DNA of 18,468 nt. Source: CAVSWN01 sp046728115 (lineage in GTDB: Bacteria > Acidobacteriota > Vicinamibacteria > Vicinamibacterales > CAVVIG01). The stretch lies in the NCBI GenBank assembly GCA_046728115.1, contig JBKPDW010000055.1:1-18468 (forward strand), written 5' to 3'. Position 1 is the first letter of the stretch. Each line of letters starts with the position of its first letter. Position numbers and translations under genes: made by a program. Positions 1 through 7,502 of this stretch are shown piece by piece. The notes under the pieces are model-generated. The model was not told the DNA's origin. It was given only the letters and a program-made list of their open reading frames with translations, and ran no database searches.

Positions 1-2
1 CC

Positions 3-461
3 TTTTACGGTGTGTTCAACCTGATGTCTCACGATCTCGACGAGAAAACGCGGTCGATGTCGATCGAGCTCGACGTCCGGAATCCGGACCTGCGGCTGAG
101 CGCTGGAATGTACCCGGAGGTTCAATGGCCTGTCCGGCGACCGCAACCGTCTCTGCTCGTACCTCCGACCAGTATCGTCACCACCACCGAGCGTACGTTT
201 GTGATTCGGATTGCCAACGGCGTGGCCCAGTGGGTAAATGTCGGCCGCGGCGCACGGGTCGGCGATCTCGTCGAAGTGTTCGGACCCTTGAAGGACGGCG
301 ATGTGATCGTCCGACGCGGCACCGATGAGATCCGCGAGGGCGCAAAAGTAAACATCCAGCCAACTAAAACCAGCGCGGCTCGACCCCCATCGAGTCATTG
401 CGATTCGAATGACACGGGCGATTTGAGTCGGTGCCACGCGTCCCGCGCGGTGCAATCGTGA
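3..461 (+). CDS. RND efflux periplasmic adaptor (HlyD/AcrA family), 3' part only
   Basis: The frame is open to the left edge (it reads FYGV before the first possible GTG at 12), so this is the C-terminal part of a longer protein. It shows the end of the beta-barrel domain (PDLRLSAGMYPEVQWPV, the usual 'L.pGMyv.v' turn), then the membrane-proximal domain: VPPTSIV, then TFVIRIANGVAQWVNVGRG and a G-DLVEVFGPLKDGDVIVRRG segment. This order is characteristic of adaptors that link an inner-membrane RND pump to an outer-membrane channel in the periplasm. The last ~30 residues (after INIQPTK-like VNIQPTK) are low-complexity and not typical of the family. The pump and channel genes would lie outside the window to the left. 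The family is clear; the substrate (metal or drug) cannot be told. Confidence 0.85.
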   Translation, partial: FYGVFNLMSHDLDEKTRSMSIELDVRNPDLRLSAGMYPEVQWPVRRPQPSLLVPPTSIVTTTERTFVIRIANGVAQWVNVGRGARVGDLVEVFGPLKDGDVIVRRGTDEIREGAKVNIQPTKTSAARPPSSHCDSNDTGDLSRCHASRAVQS

Positions 462-472
462 GGTGATGTGTG

Positions 473-1450
473 ATGCGTGTCCTGCTTGCTGCTGTTGTCG
501 TCCTCGTGGCGACGCAATCGCGTTCCGCTCAGGAGCCGCTGGTGCTCGTGCGCTCGATTGAGCTGCCGCGTGTGGAAGGCAGAATCGACCATCTGGCGTT
601 CGATGCGGCCGGTCAACACTTGTTCGTCGCAGCCCTGGGCAACAACACGGTCGAGGTGCTCGACCTGAAGGCTGGGACCCACGTCAAGAGCCTGCCGGGA
701 TTCCGCGAGCCACAAGGGATCGCGGTTGCGCTGGACGCCAGGCTGGTGGCGGTCGCGAACGGCCAGGGAGAGGGACTCCAGTTCCTGAGCGCAGACGGTT
801 ATCAGCCGGGCGCGTCGGTTCGGCTCGGCGACGATTCCGACAATGTGCGGTATGACGCGTCCGCCAAGCGGCTTTACGTTGGATTTGGCAGCGGCGCGCT
901 GGCATCGATCAGTCCGAGCGAAGGCAAGGTGCTCGCGAACGTGAAGCTGGCTGGCCATCCCGAATCCTTTCAACTCGAACGCTCGGGTTCACGTATCTTC
1001 GTGAACGTGCCGAACGCGGATCAGGTGGCTGTCGTGGACCGAGGCCCGATGAGAGTCGCGGCGACCTGGCCGGTAACCGGTGCAAAGGCGAACTTTCCGA
1101 TGGCTCTCGATGAAGCCAATCACCGGCTGTTCATCGGGTGCAGGCGGCCCGCGAAAGTGCTGGTGTTCGAGACCACGAGCGGCAAGGACGTGGGTTCCTT
1201 CGACATTGTTAGCGACACGGACGATCTCTTTTACGATCCTACGCGGAAGCGGCTCTACATCAGTGGCGGCGAGGGCTTTCTCGACGTGTTCCAGGAACAG
1301 GACGCGAACCGGTTCGCACGCCTCGCGCATATCGCCACGGCGGCCGGCGCTCGAACATCGCTGTTCGTTCCAGAGCTGAATCGTCTCTGCCTCGCTGTCC
1401 CGCATCGCGGCAGCCAGAGAGCAGAGATTCGCATCTACGACACTCGCTGA
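473..1450 (+). CDS. Secreted YVTN/NHL-type beta-propeller protein
   Basis: The start is ATG at 473; a GTG at 470 is also in frame. AGGTGA at 461-466 is a well placed ribosome site overlapping the previous stop codon, so the gene is probably translated after the adaptor gene. The first ~20 residues (MRVLLAAVVVLVATQSRSAQ) form a Sec signal peptide. The remaining ~305 residues carry repeated blades of the form LAFDAAGQHLFVAALGNNTVEVLDL, VRYDASAKRLYVGFGSG, MALDEANHRLFIGCRRP and LFYDPTRKRLYISGGEG. These are typical of YVTN-family propellers. Such proteins act outside the cytoplasm as binding scaffolds and no catalytic residue is apparent. The position directly behind an RND adaptor suggests an envelope role. 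The specific function is unknown. Confidence 0.8.
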   Translation: MRVLLAAVVVLVATQSRSAQEPLVLVRSIELPRVEGRIDHLAFDAAGQHLFVAALGNNTVEVLDLKAGTHVKSLPGFREPQGIAVALDARLVAVANGQGEGLQFLSADGYQPGASVRLGDDSDNVRYDASAKRLYVGFGSGALASISPSEGKVLANVKLAGHPESFQLERSGSRIFVNVPNADQVAVVDRGPMRVAATWPVTGAKANFPMALDEANHRLFIGCRRPAKVLVFETTSGKDVGSFDIVSDTDDLFYDPTRKRLYISGGEGFLDVFQEQDANRFARLAHIATAAGARTSLFVPELNRLCLAVPHRGSQRAEIRIYDTR

Positions 1451-1490
1451 CTGTTTCAAATTGATCAAAGCGGAGGCCGAGACGGATCCG

Positions 1491-1536
1491 GCGGCCCATG
1501 GCAGCTTCACTCCGCGACGACCCATGGATGGGCCGC
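1491..1536. repeat. Inverted repeat between convergent genes
   Basis: GCGGCCCAT (1491-1499) is repeated in perfect inversion as ATGGGCCGC (1528-1536), with a 28-base spacer, in the gap between the convergent propeller and STAND genes. There is no T-tract on either side and the loop is long, so it is not a classical terminator. It may still fold in the converging transcripts. Confidence 0.3.
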
Positions 1537-1562
1537 GTCGGCCTGACTTGGTGCAACTTCTC

Positions 1563-3992
1563 TCACCTGACGATGATCACCAGCTGCTGTCTGACCTGAT
1601 AGCCATCGCGACCGGAAGCTGTGAGATCGTACGTCGTCGTACGCGCAGGCGTCACGCGAAGACAATTCAGCGTGCTCGTCGGGTTGACGTCGCCGACGCC
1701 GGGTTCGACACGTGCCCTGACCGCGCTGTTGACCGCATAGCAGAGATTTGTGGGCCCGCCTGCGGTGATCGAGCCGGGTCGCGGCGTGAAGATGAGGATA
1801 CTGGCCCGATCCGAAGGTGGTGGCTGCGCTGGAGGATCAAGCGGCGGATCGCTGGCGGGTGCCTGCAATTCTGAATCCCCAGGGGCGGAACCCGGCTCTT
1901 TGGGCTCTGACTCTCGCGATGCAGCGCTACCAACCATAACACGCATGGTCCGGCGGACACTTTGTCCGTGCGCGTCGTGTGCGGTCAGCATGTAGCTGGT
2001 CGTTTCCATCGGTGTGACCGACACGCAGCTCTGTGGAAGAACGCCAAGCTCACCAATGTCCGGATCGATACGGACACGAGTACCATTCGCGACTTCGTAA
2101 CACAGACGCACCGACTCGCCTGGCGCAACGCGGTCAGGAACAGTGGAGAAGTACAGGACGCGCAATTCGGTCGCCGTTCGCGGCGGCTGCGACGTCGTCG
2201 CAGTGGCAACGTTCGCTCCTCCGAGGCCGCCTTGGAGGAACGAACCGATGCTTGCAACGCTCCAGGACCTCCAGGACAGCCTTGTGGAGGGAGCCCAATA
2301 CGCGAGCCCTCCCAGGATCGCCAGCATCAACGCCGCGAGCGGTGCAGCTCTGACAGCTTTCGTTTCCGATGTGCGAGCGCCCGGCTCGGTGTCATCCCGA
2401 ATAGGTAGCGAATCGAGATCGACCACATCATCAAACAGCCTTGTCGGCCGCCCGCGGGAGTAACCGGATACGGGCGCGAGGACGAAACTGAGATTCCGCC
2501 GACTGGCCGCGGCACCACGTTTATCGTCGATCGCCTCACGCACCTTCACGGCCTGGCTCAACGACGCGCGCGCCATGCCCGGCTCGCCGAGACACGCGGC
2601 CCGAGTTCCGATTTCATGGAGCGCCCAGGCTTCGGCCGATCGATCCCCGATTGCTCTGGCGGCGGCGAGGCAACGTTCGAGGGTGATCGCCCAGGCGCCC
2701 CACCGCGCGCCGACGACCAGTGCTCCTTCGAGAAGCCCGCCCACTCGCAGGACCTCTCCCCAGCGGCGGAGGTCAGTTGCGCGCTGCTGCACGCGCATCA
2801 GCGCTTCGGACTCCTCCAGCAGGTTGCCAGGGCTGCGACGGTGCCGCTCGGCCCACGCGGTGAAGTACGTGATAGCGCGGTTCAGCCAGGGCTTCAGATC
2901 CTCCTTTCGACGGAGCTGGTCGCCGACGCCGGCTGCGAGTTGATACCGCGATCGGCTGCTGACAACGACACCACGGCGGACGAGCACCATCAACGATGAC
3001 TCGATGTCGGTGACGTCGGCGATGCCCGAGACATCCTGAACCTGTAGTGGCACGCCTGGCAGCGCGGTCAACGCCAACAAGCCGCGCCGCTGCTTTTCGT
3101 CGATCGACGCGAGCAGTTCCGTGATGAGGCTCGCAGGCGTGGCGTTTCGAGCGCAGTCGTCGAGCGAAATCCCGAACTCGCGGATGACGGCAGCAGCCTG
3201 CAGGATTCGAAGCGGGTGTCCTTCAAGAGCCGCGCACAGGCTCGTTGCCGCCGATCGCTCCGTGGCGTCGAGCGAACGCTCACTCTCTCGCTCAAGGAGC
3301 AATACAGCATCCTCTACCGGCAGGCCCTTCAGCGCGAGGCTGCGCACCTCGCCACAGAGACATCGCTCGCGCGCCGCCATGACGAACGCTGATCGGGGGG
3401 CAATGTCGAGGAGCTGTTCCAGTTCATGCTGTGGCAGCTGAACATCGTCCAAGAGGATCAAGGCCTGCTTGTCCTGAAGGCCACGCCGGATTTCCGCGTC
3501 GGTGGCTTTGCAGATCTCGTCGCTGTCGTAGAAGGCTTCGAAGATGAGCTGCAGGAGATCGCTGGACGATTGATGCCGTGCCGGCAGGTAGAGGATGCCA
3601 TCGACGAACGAGGCAGCTCGCGGATGATGTGCCAGATGTCGAAGGATTGCTGTTTTGCCGATACCAGGCCCGCCGATTGCCTCAACGGGAAGGCCTGCGT
3701 CGAGTGCCGAGAGAGCCGCGGCCAGTTCTATCCGACGATCCAACAACCCACGAATCGATCTCGGGCGGAGGAGAATCGGCGTGGGTCGTGGACGCATGTG
3801 CGCCTGTTCGGTCCGTGAAGCCTCGCGGACCACGGCGCCGCACGGTTCGCCGATTTGCAAGACGTAGCGACCAACGGCTATCTGTCCGGTGATCGCGCCG
3901 TACAGCAAGGGCTCCTGAGCGTGCGTGTCCGTATCGCCAGAAGCAAGAGCTGTGTCGCGATCAAGCCGGTCGTGGTTCAGCTTGATGATCAT
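1563..3992 (-). CDS. STAND (NB-ARC-like) ATPase with TPRs, one membrane helix and two Ig-like repeats
   Basis: 809 residues. Residues ~32-55 are a short glycine/beta-rich stretch (YGAITGQIAVGRYVLQIG). Residues ~85-300 are an NTPase core: Walker A GGPGIGKT (107-114), Walker B LILLDD (178-183), an arginine after a hydrophobic strand (VMAARER, 204-210) and a GHPL motif (258-261) like the NB-ARC GxP. Residues ~300-355 look like a winged helix and ~440-505 like TPR helices. One hydrophobic helix lies at ~549-567. Beyond it are two homologous beta domains (613-687 and 732-808), each with two cysteines (LCY...SC or NC) and a TTTYxLTA-type ending, separated by a Pro/Ser-rich linker (690-730). STAND ATPases are signal-dependent oligomerising switches. 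Here the cytoplasmic switch appears joined to extracytoplasmic domains. No nuclease, TIR, protease or DNA-binding effector is visible. The ATG at 3992 lacks a strong ribosome site. The architecture is clear, the role is unknown. Confidence 0.75.
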   Translation of the reverse strand: MIIKLNHDRLDRDTALASGDTDTHAQEPLLYGAITGQIAVGRYVLQIGEPCGAVVREASRTEQAHMRPRPTPILLRPRSIRGLLDRRIELAAALSALDAGLPVEAIGGPGIGKTAILRHLAHHPRAASFVDGILYLPARHQSSSDLLQLIFEAFYDSDEICKATDAEIRRGLQDKQALILLDDVQLPQHELEQLLDIAPRSAFVMAARERCLCGEVRSLALKGLPVEDAVLLLERESERSLDATERSAATSLCAALEGHPLRILQAAAVIREFGISLDDCARNATPASLITELLASIDEKQRRGLLALTALPGVPLQVQDVSGIADVTDIESSLMVLVRRGVVVSSRSRYQLAAGVGDQLRRKEDLKPWLNRAITYFTAWAERHRRSPGNLLEESEALMRVQQRATDLRRWGEVLRVGGLLEGALVVGARWGAWAITLERCLAAARAIGDRSAEAWALHEIGTRAACLGEPGMARASLSQAVKVREAIDDKRGAAASRRNLSFVLAPVSGYSRGRPTRLFDDVVDLDSLPIRDDTEPGARTSETKAVRAAPLAALMLAILGGLAYWAPSTRLSWRSWSVASIGSFLQGGLGGANVATATTSQPPRTATELRVLYFSTVPDRVAPGESVRLCYEVANGTRVRIDPDIGELGVLPQSCVSVTPMETTSYMLTAHDAHGQSVRRTMRVMVGSAASRESEPKEPGSAPGDSELQAPASDPPLDPPAQPPPSDRASILIFTPRPGSITAGGPTNLCYAVNSAVRARVEPGVGDVNPTSTLNCLRVTPARTTTYDLTASGRDGYQVRQQLVIIVR

Positions 3993-4071
3993 GCTCGGCA
4001 GAATTGACGCTTAACTGCTGGGCTATGTCTCTTTCCAGCTGCGATGCTTCACATAATACGATGAGGTCCGT

Positions 4072-4782
4072 TCAGTCGCGCATCAGCCAAGCTGCGTGGC
4101 ACTCGCGGACTATCGCGAGCGCTTCGTCCGCATTCGCCACGCAGCGCGGGATGGCCATGTCGGATGCATCAGCCAGCGGCGGGTCCGTCGACAGCATGGA
4201 TTGGCGCGCCCAGGCCACCAGACCGGGCCACATTCCTCCGATGAGAATGAGGGGTCTGTCCTCGAGATGCCTTACCTGCAGGAGCTGCCAAATCAACATC
4301 GTCTCGAGGACCGTACCGATACCGCCTGGCGCGACGAGGAACGCATCGGAGGCGAGGACGAACTGGTGCAGGCGCGTGAAGAACGTCCGGTGCTCGAATG
4401 CCTCGGTGACGAAGGCGTTCACGTTCTGCTCGAAGGGCAGGTCGACTCGGATTCCGACCGACTGCACGCGTCTGGACGCCGCGCCTTCGTTCGCTGCCTG
4501 CATCAGCCCGGGACCGCCGCCGGTGATGATGTCGCAGTCCATCTCGGCAAGCGCCGCGGCAGCCCGCCTGGTCTCCTCGTAGCCGAACGATCCCGGCTGC
4601 AGACGGGCCGATCCGAAGATCGTCACGCGGTAGCGGTCGCGCCGCGAGGGCCTGAGGCGCGTCAGGTTGTTGACGACGTCCCAGAGGCCGAGGATCGAAT
4701 CGACCAGGACCTGCCGCACCCGATCTTCGTCGGCGAGGCTGATGTCGCTTGATCCGGCGTTGGCAGGCTTGTCTCCGTTCAT
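4072..4782 (-). CDS. LOG-family protein (TIGR00730, phosphoribohydrolase-type Rossmann fold)
   Basis: 236 residues. It has the family signatures: VTIFGSAR (53-60), GGGPGLMQAANEGA (88-101) and APGGIGTVLE (151-160), the nucleotide-binding PGGxGT loop. Members cleave nucleoside 5'-monophosphates to base and ribose 5-phosphate (the plant LOG reaction releases cytokinin), and many bacterial members were long misnamed lysine decarboxylases. The segment FFTRLHQF (134-141) replaces the more common RK-containing stretch: the Arg is kept but the Lys is not, a variation that I believe marks one sub-branch. The ATG at 4782 follows GAAGG at about 8 bases. It begins 16 bp after the beta-CASP nuclease ends, on the same strand, so the two are probably co-transcribed. 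Cytosolic. The substrate is not determinable. Confidence 0.85.
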   Translation of the reverse strand: MNGDKPANAGSSDISLADEDRVRQVLVDSILGLWDVVNNLTRLRPSRRDRYRVTIFGSARLQPGSFGYEETRRAAAALAEMDCDIITGGGPGLMQAANEGAASRRVQSVGIRVDLPFEQNVNAFVTEAFEHRTFFTRLHQFVLASDAFLVAPGGIGTVLETMLIWQLLQVRHLEDRPLILIGGMWPGLVAWARQSMLSTDPPLADASDMAIPRCVANADEALAIVRECHAAWLMRD

Positions 4783-4798
4783 AGGATGCGCCTTCTGC

Positions 4799-6193
4799 TC
4801 AGAATTCGATCACGTCGTACAGCGCAGGGCATTCGGCCTCGACTGCATGGCGATCTTTGAGCATCTGTTTCAGCGCGTTCCGCGCCCGCTCTTCGCCATG
4901 TGACAGAATCACGCGCGGACGCGAGGCTGCCAGCGTCTCGAACCAGCGCAGGAGATCGGTCTGGCCGGCGTGGCCGCTCAGTCCACCCATTGTGTGGATG
5001 GATGCGCGAACGGGAATTTCCTCGCCCAAGATCCTCACTATTTTCTTGCCGTCCACGAGCGCGCGTCCGATGGATCCTCGCGACTGGAACCCGACGATCA
5101 GCACTGTCGTGTCCGGCAGCGGAAGACCCGTGCGCAGGTGATTGAGGATGCGGCCGCCGTTGCACATACCCGCGCCGGCCATGATCAGGCAGGGCCCCTT
5201 AGCCTTGCAGAGGCTGCGCGACTCGTTCGGCGTCCGGCTGGTGCGCAGCGTTGCGAGGTGCGTCCGCAACTCGCCGGACTTCTGCATCGCCAACGCTTCT
5301 TCGTCGAACAGCTCGGCATGGCGCCTGTAGATCTGGGTGGCCTGGATGCCCATCGGGCTGTCGACGTAGATTGGGAAGGGCTCGAGCGTTCCCCGCTTGA
5401 ACGCGCCGGCAAGCAGGTAGAGCAGCAGCTGGGTACGCCCGATTGCGAACGCCGGGACGAGGATCTTGGCTTTCGCCTCCACCGCCTTCTGGATGATTTC
5501 CCGCGCTTCGGCCGCAGTCTCATTCAGGGATCGGTGGTCGCGATCGCCGTAGGTGGCCTCCAGGAACACGAGGTCGGCGTGCTTGAAGGGCGTCGGATCG
5601 CGGTGTATCGGCGCGTCTCGCGGGCCAAGATCGCCGGAGAACACAATCGTACGCGAGCGGCCGTTCTCCCGGACCGTCATCTCAACGCTGGCCGAACCGA
5701 GGATGTGCCCGGCGTCGACCAGCCGCACCGAGACGCCTCGCGCCACTTCGGTCGGATGGTCGTAGTCCAGGCGCTTGTAGAGGGCCCGGAGCCGCGTCAC
5801 GTCTTTTTCTGTGAAGAGCACATCGAGCGGGGGCTTGCCTTGCATCCTTCGTCGGCGGTTTTCGCGTGCGACGTCCGACTTGTGGAGCGATGCGGAGTCT
5901 CGAAGAATCAGATCGGCCAGGTCGAACGTCGCGCGGGTTCCGAAGATCGGTCCGGCGTACTCGTTCCGGGCGAGAAGGGGCAGGCGGCCTGTATGATCCA
6001 GGTGCGCATGCGTCAGAACCACGGCGTCGAGCCGGCTCAGCGCTCCCTTCGTCGGCAGGCGGTTGAAATTCTCAATCTTCTTGGCGCCCTGGAAAAAGCC
6101 GCAGTCGACCATGACGTTGGCCGTTTGCGTCTCCACCACGTACGCGGATCCTGTGACTTCGCCGCCGGCGGCGCCGAGCAGTGTGATGCGCAT
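4799..6193 (-). CDS. Beta-CASP metallo-beta-lactamase RNA-processing nuclease
   Basis: 464 residues from the ATG at 6193. An in-frame ATG at 6220 would add nine residues, but the family normally begins MRITLLGAAGGEVTGS as here. Zinc-site motifs: HAHLDH (62-67), GHILGSA (His163), SGDLG (Asp188), the beta-CASP motif after FLEATYGDR (Glu212), SGHAG (His408) and LSHGE (His432). Together these define the full MBL + beta-CASP + RNA-specificity ('RMMBL') layout of the YsH1/CPSF-like bacterial RNases. They act in the cytoplasm as endo- or exo-ribonucleases on two zinc ions. All expected metal ligands are visible, so it should be active. It is followed at 16 bp by the LOG-family gene. A terminator for the preceding amidohydrolase lies just upstream (6240-6270), so this gene should have its own promoter in 6194-6240. 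Confidence 0.9.
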   Translation of the reverse strand: MRITLLGAAGGEVTGSAYVVETQTANVMVDCGFFQGAKKIENFNRLPTKGALSRLDAVVLTHAHLDHTGRLPLLARNEYAGPIFGTRATFDLADLILRDSASLHKSDVARENRRRRMQGKPPLDVLFTEKDVTRLRALYKRLDYDHPTEVARGVSVRLVDAGHILGSASVEMTVRENGRSRTIVFSGDLGPRDAPIHRDPTPFKHADLVFLEATYGDRDHRSLNETAAEAREIIQKAVEAKAKILVPAFAIGRTQLLLYLLAGAFKRGTLEPFPIYVDSPMGIQATQIYRRHAELFDEEALAMQKSGELRTHLATLRTSRTPNESRSLCKAKGPCLIMAGAGMCNGGRILNHLRTGLPLPDTTVLIVGFQSRGSIGRALVDGKKIVRILGEEIPVRASIHTMGGLSGHAGQTDLLRWFETLAASRPRVILSHGEERARNALKQMLKDRHAVEAECPALYDVIEF

Positions 6194-6237
6194 GCGCAAT
6201 TGTAGACAACGGCCGGCCATTCGAGATCTGTCGCTAA

Positions 6238-6270
6238 CGAAAAATCCGTGAAGTCAGCGCGAGCTTCACG
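6238..6270 (-). terminator. Rho-independent terminator after the amidohydrolase gene
   Basis: Read on the minus strand: CGTGAAG, a 10-base loop, CTTCACG, then GGATTTTTCG. This is a perfect 7-bp stem (6247-6253 with 6264-6270) followed by five T (6240-6244). It lies ~120 bp beyond the amidohydrolase stop codon and before the beta-CASP gene, so it separates the permease-amidohydrolase unit from the nuclease-LOG unit. Confidence 0.65.
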
Positions 6271-6387
6271 CCGCGCACGGGGTTGAGGTCGGCCCATCGG
6301 ATCGTGAACGTGGGCCCGGCGATCGCAGACACGCCATGTGTCCGAAAGGAGACTCGCTATGGCACCGCACCAATGTGGAGTCCGGGT

Positions 6388-7440
6388 TTAGCCAGATGTC
6401 GCCAGCCGCGGAAACAGCCGGATTGCATTGTCACGATCGATGGCGCGTCGATCAGCATCGCTGAACAGCCTGAGATCGGTGAGGGCCTTTGCGACGTTCA
6501 AGCTGGTGCCGCCAGGCGGAAAATCCGTGCCGAACAGGATCTGCGTCGCCGGCACCAACGTCGTCAGCGAGGAGATCGCCCCCGCATTCGCCGCGCCGGC
6601 GAGATCGTAATAGAACTTCCGGATCTCGTGCATGAAGCCGTGCGGCATCCGATCGCGTGCGCTGTTCGATGCGCCTTCGATTCGACCGGCGAGGAATGGT
6701 GCTGTCCCGCCGGCATGCGACCAGATGAACCTGATATCAGGAAATCGCGCCGCGTCGCCGCTGAACGTCACGCCCATGATCGCGCGCGTCGTGTCGGTGC
6801 CATATTCCATGCTCCCGGGCGCGACACCGGGCGCGTAGCTGAGATTTCGGCAGCAGTTCGCCGCGGTCGGATGGACGTGGACGATTGCTTCGCGCCGATT
6901 GAGTTCCTCCATCGCCGGGCGAAACTGTGGATTGCCGAGCCACACATCGCCGTAGCTCGTGAAGAGCCCGACGCCATCGACCTTCAGCGTGTCGTAGGCG
7001 TAGCTGATCTCGCTGAGCGTCGCGTCGACGTCAGGCAAGGGCAGCGCGGCAAACAAGCCGAACCTGCCGGGGTAGTCCTGCACGAGCCGGGCGCCGTATT
7101 CGTTGCACGCGCGCGCCAGCCGGCGCGTCGCCGCCGCATCGCCAAACCAGAGCCCGGGATTCGTGATCGAGATCATCGAGGCGGCGACGCCACCCCGATC
7201 CATGTCGTCGATCGATTTTGCAGGCGTCCATGTCGTGTTCGCCGGCTGCAGCAGCGGACGTCCTCTTACCTCGGTCACCCACGCCGGAGGAGCGAAATGA
7301 TGATGGACATCGATGATGCCGCGAGCGGTGACCGCGCCGGCGGCCTGGCCGAACGCCGCGAAGCGTGAATCGGCAAATGGCGCAATCGCGAATGAAGCCA
7401 AGGCACGCCCGAGAAACTCGCGACGATCGAGCGCGGTCAT
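6388..7440 (-). CDS. Tat-exported amidohydrolase (amidohydrolase_2 / ACMSD-like)
   Basis: The start is ATG at 7440, set by GAGGTGA five bases upstream; the open frame extends to 7497 but that has no ribosome site. 350 residues. The N-terminus has a twin-arginine signal (LDRREFLGRALASFAIAPF), so the enzyme is exported folded. The TIM-barrel metal site is visible: DVHHHF (His46-48), VHVHP (His188, His190), SHAGG (His242) and GTDFP (Asp306). This pattern belongs to the amidohydrolase_2 family that includes aminocarboxymuconate-semialdehyde and 6-methylsalicylate decarboxylases, which are metal-dependent non-oxidative decarboxylases or hydrolases of small aromatic acids or lactones. The substrate cannot be assigned. 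It lies 62 bp downstream of a permease on the same strand, which suggests uptake coupled to periplasmic conversion. Confidence 0.85.
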   Translation of the reverse strand: MTALDRREFLGRALASFAIAPFADSRFAAFGQAAGAVTARGIIDVHHHFAPPAWVTEVRGRPLLQPANTTWTPAKSIDDMDRGGVAASMISITNPGLWFGDAAATRRLARACNEYGARLVQDYPGRFGLFAALPLPDVDATLSEISYAYDTLKVDGVGLFTSYGDVWLGNPQFRPAMEELNRREAIVHVHPTAANCCRNLSYAPGVAPGSMEYGTDTTRAIMGVTFSGDAARFPDIRFIWSHAGGTAPFLAGRIEGASNSARDRMPHGFMHEIRKFYYDLAGAANAGAISSLTTLVPATQILFGTDFPPGGTSLNVAKALTDLRLFSDADRRAIDRDNAIRLFPRLATSG

Positions 7441-7502
7441 CTGGTCACCTCGATTCCGCACTCCAGCAAATCGCCATGGATTCGTGGTACACGCCACCGC
7501 AG

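Noticed and set aside
4970..6205. 411-codon open frame on the + strand opposite the beta-CASP gene
   Set aside because: The minus strand has complete zinc motifs; the plus reading is a GC-driven shadow with no recognisable domain. The same applies to long frames at 6283-7368 (+), 7818-9425 (+), 11881-13251 (-) and 15220-16134 (+).
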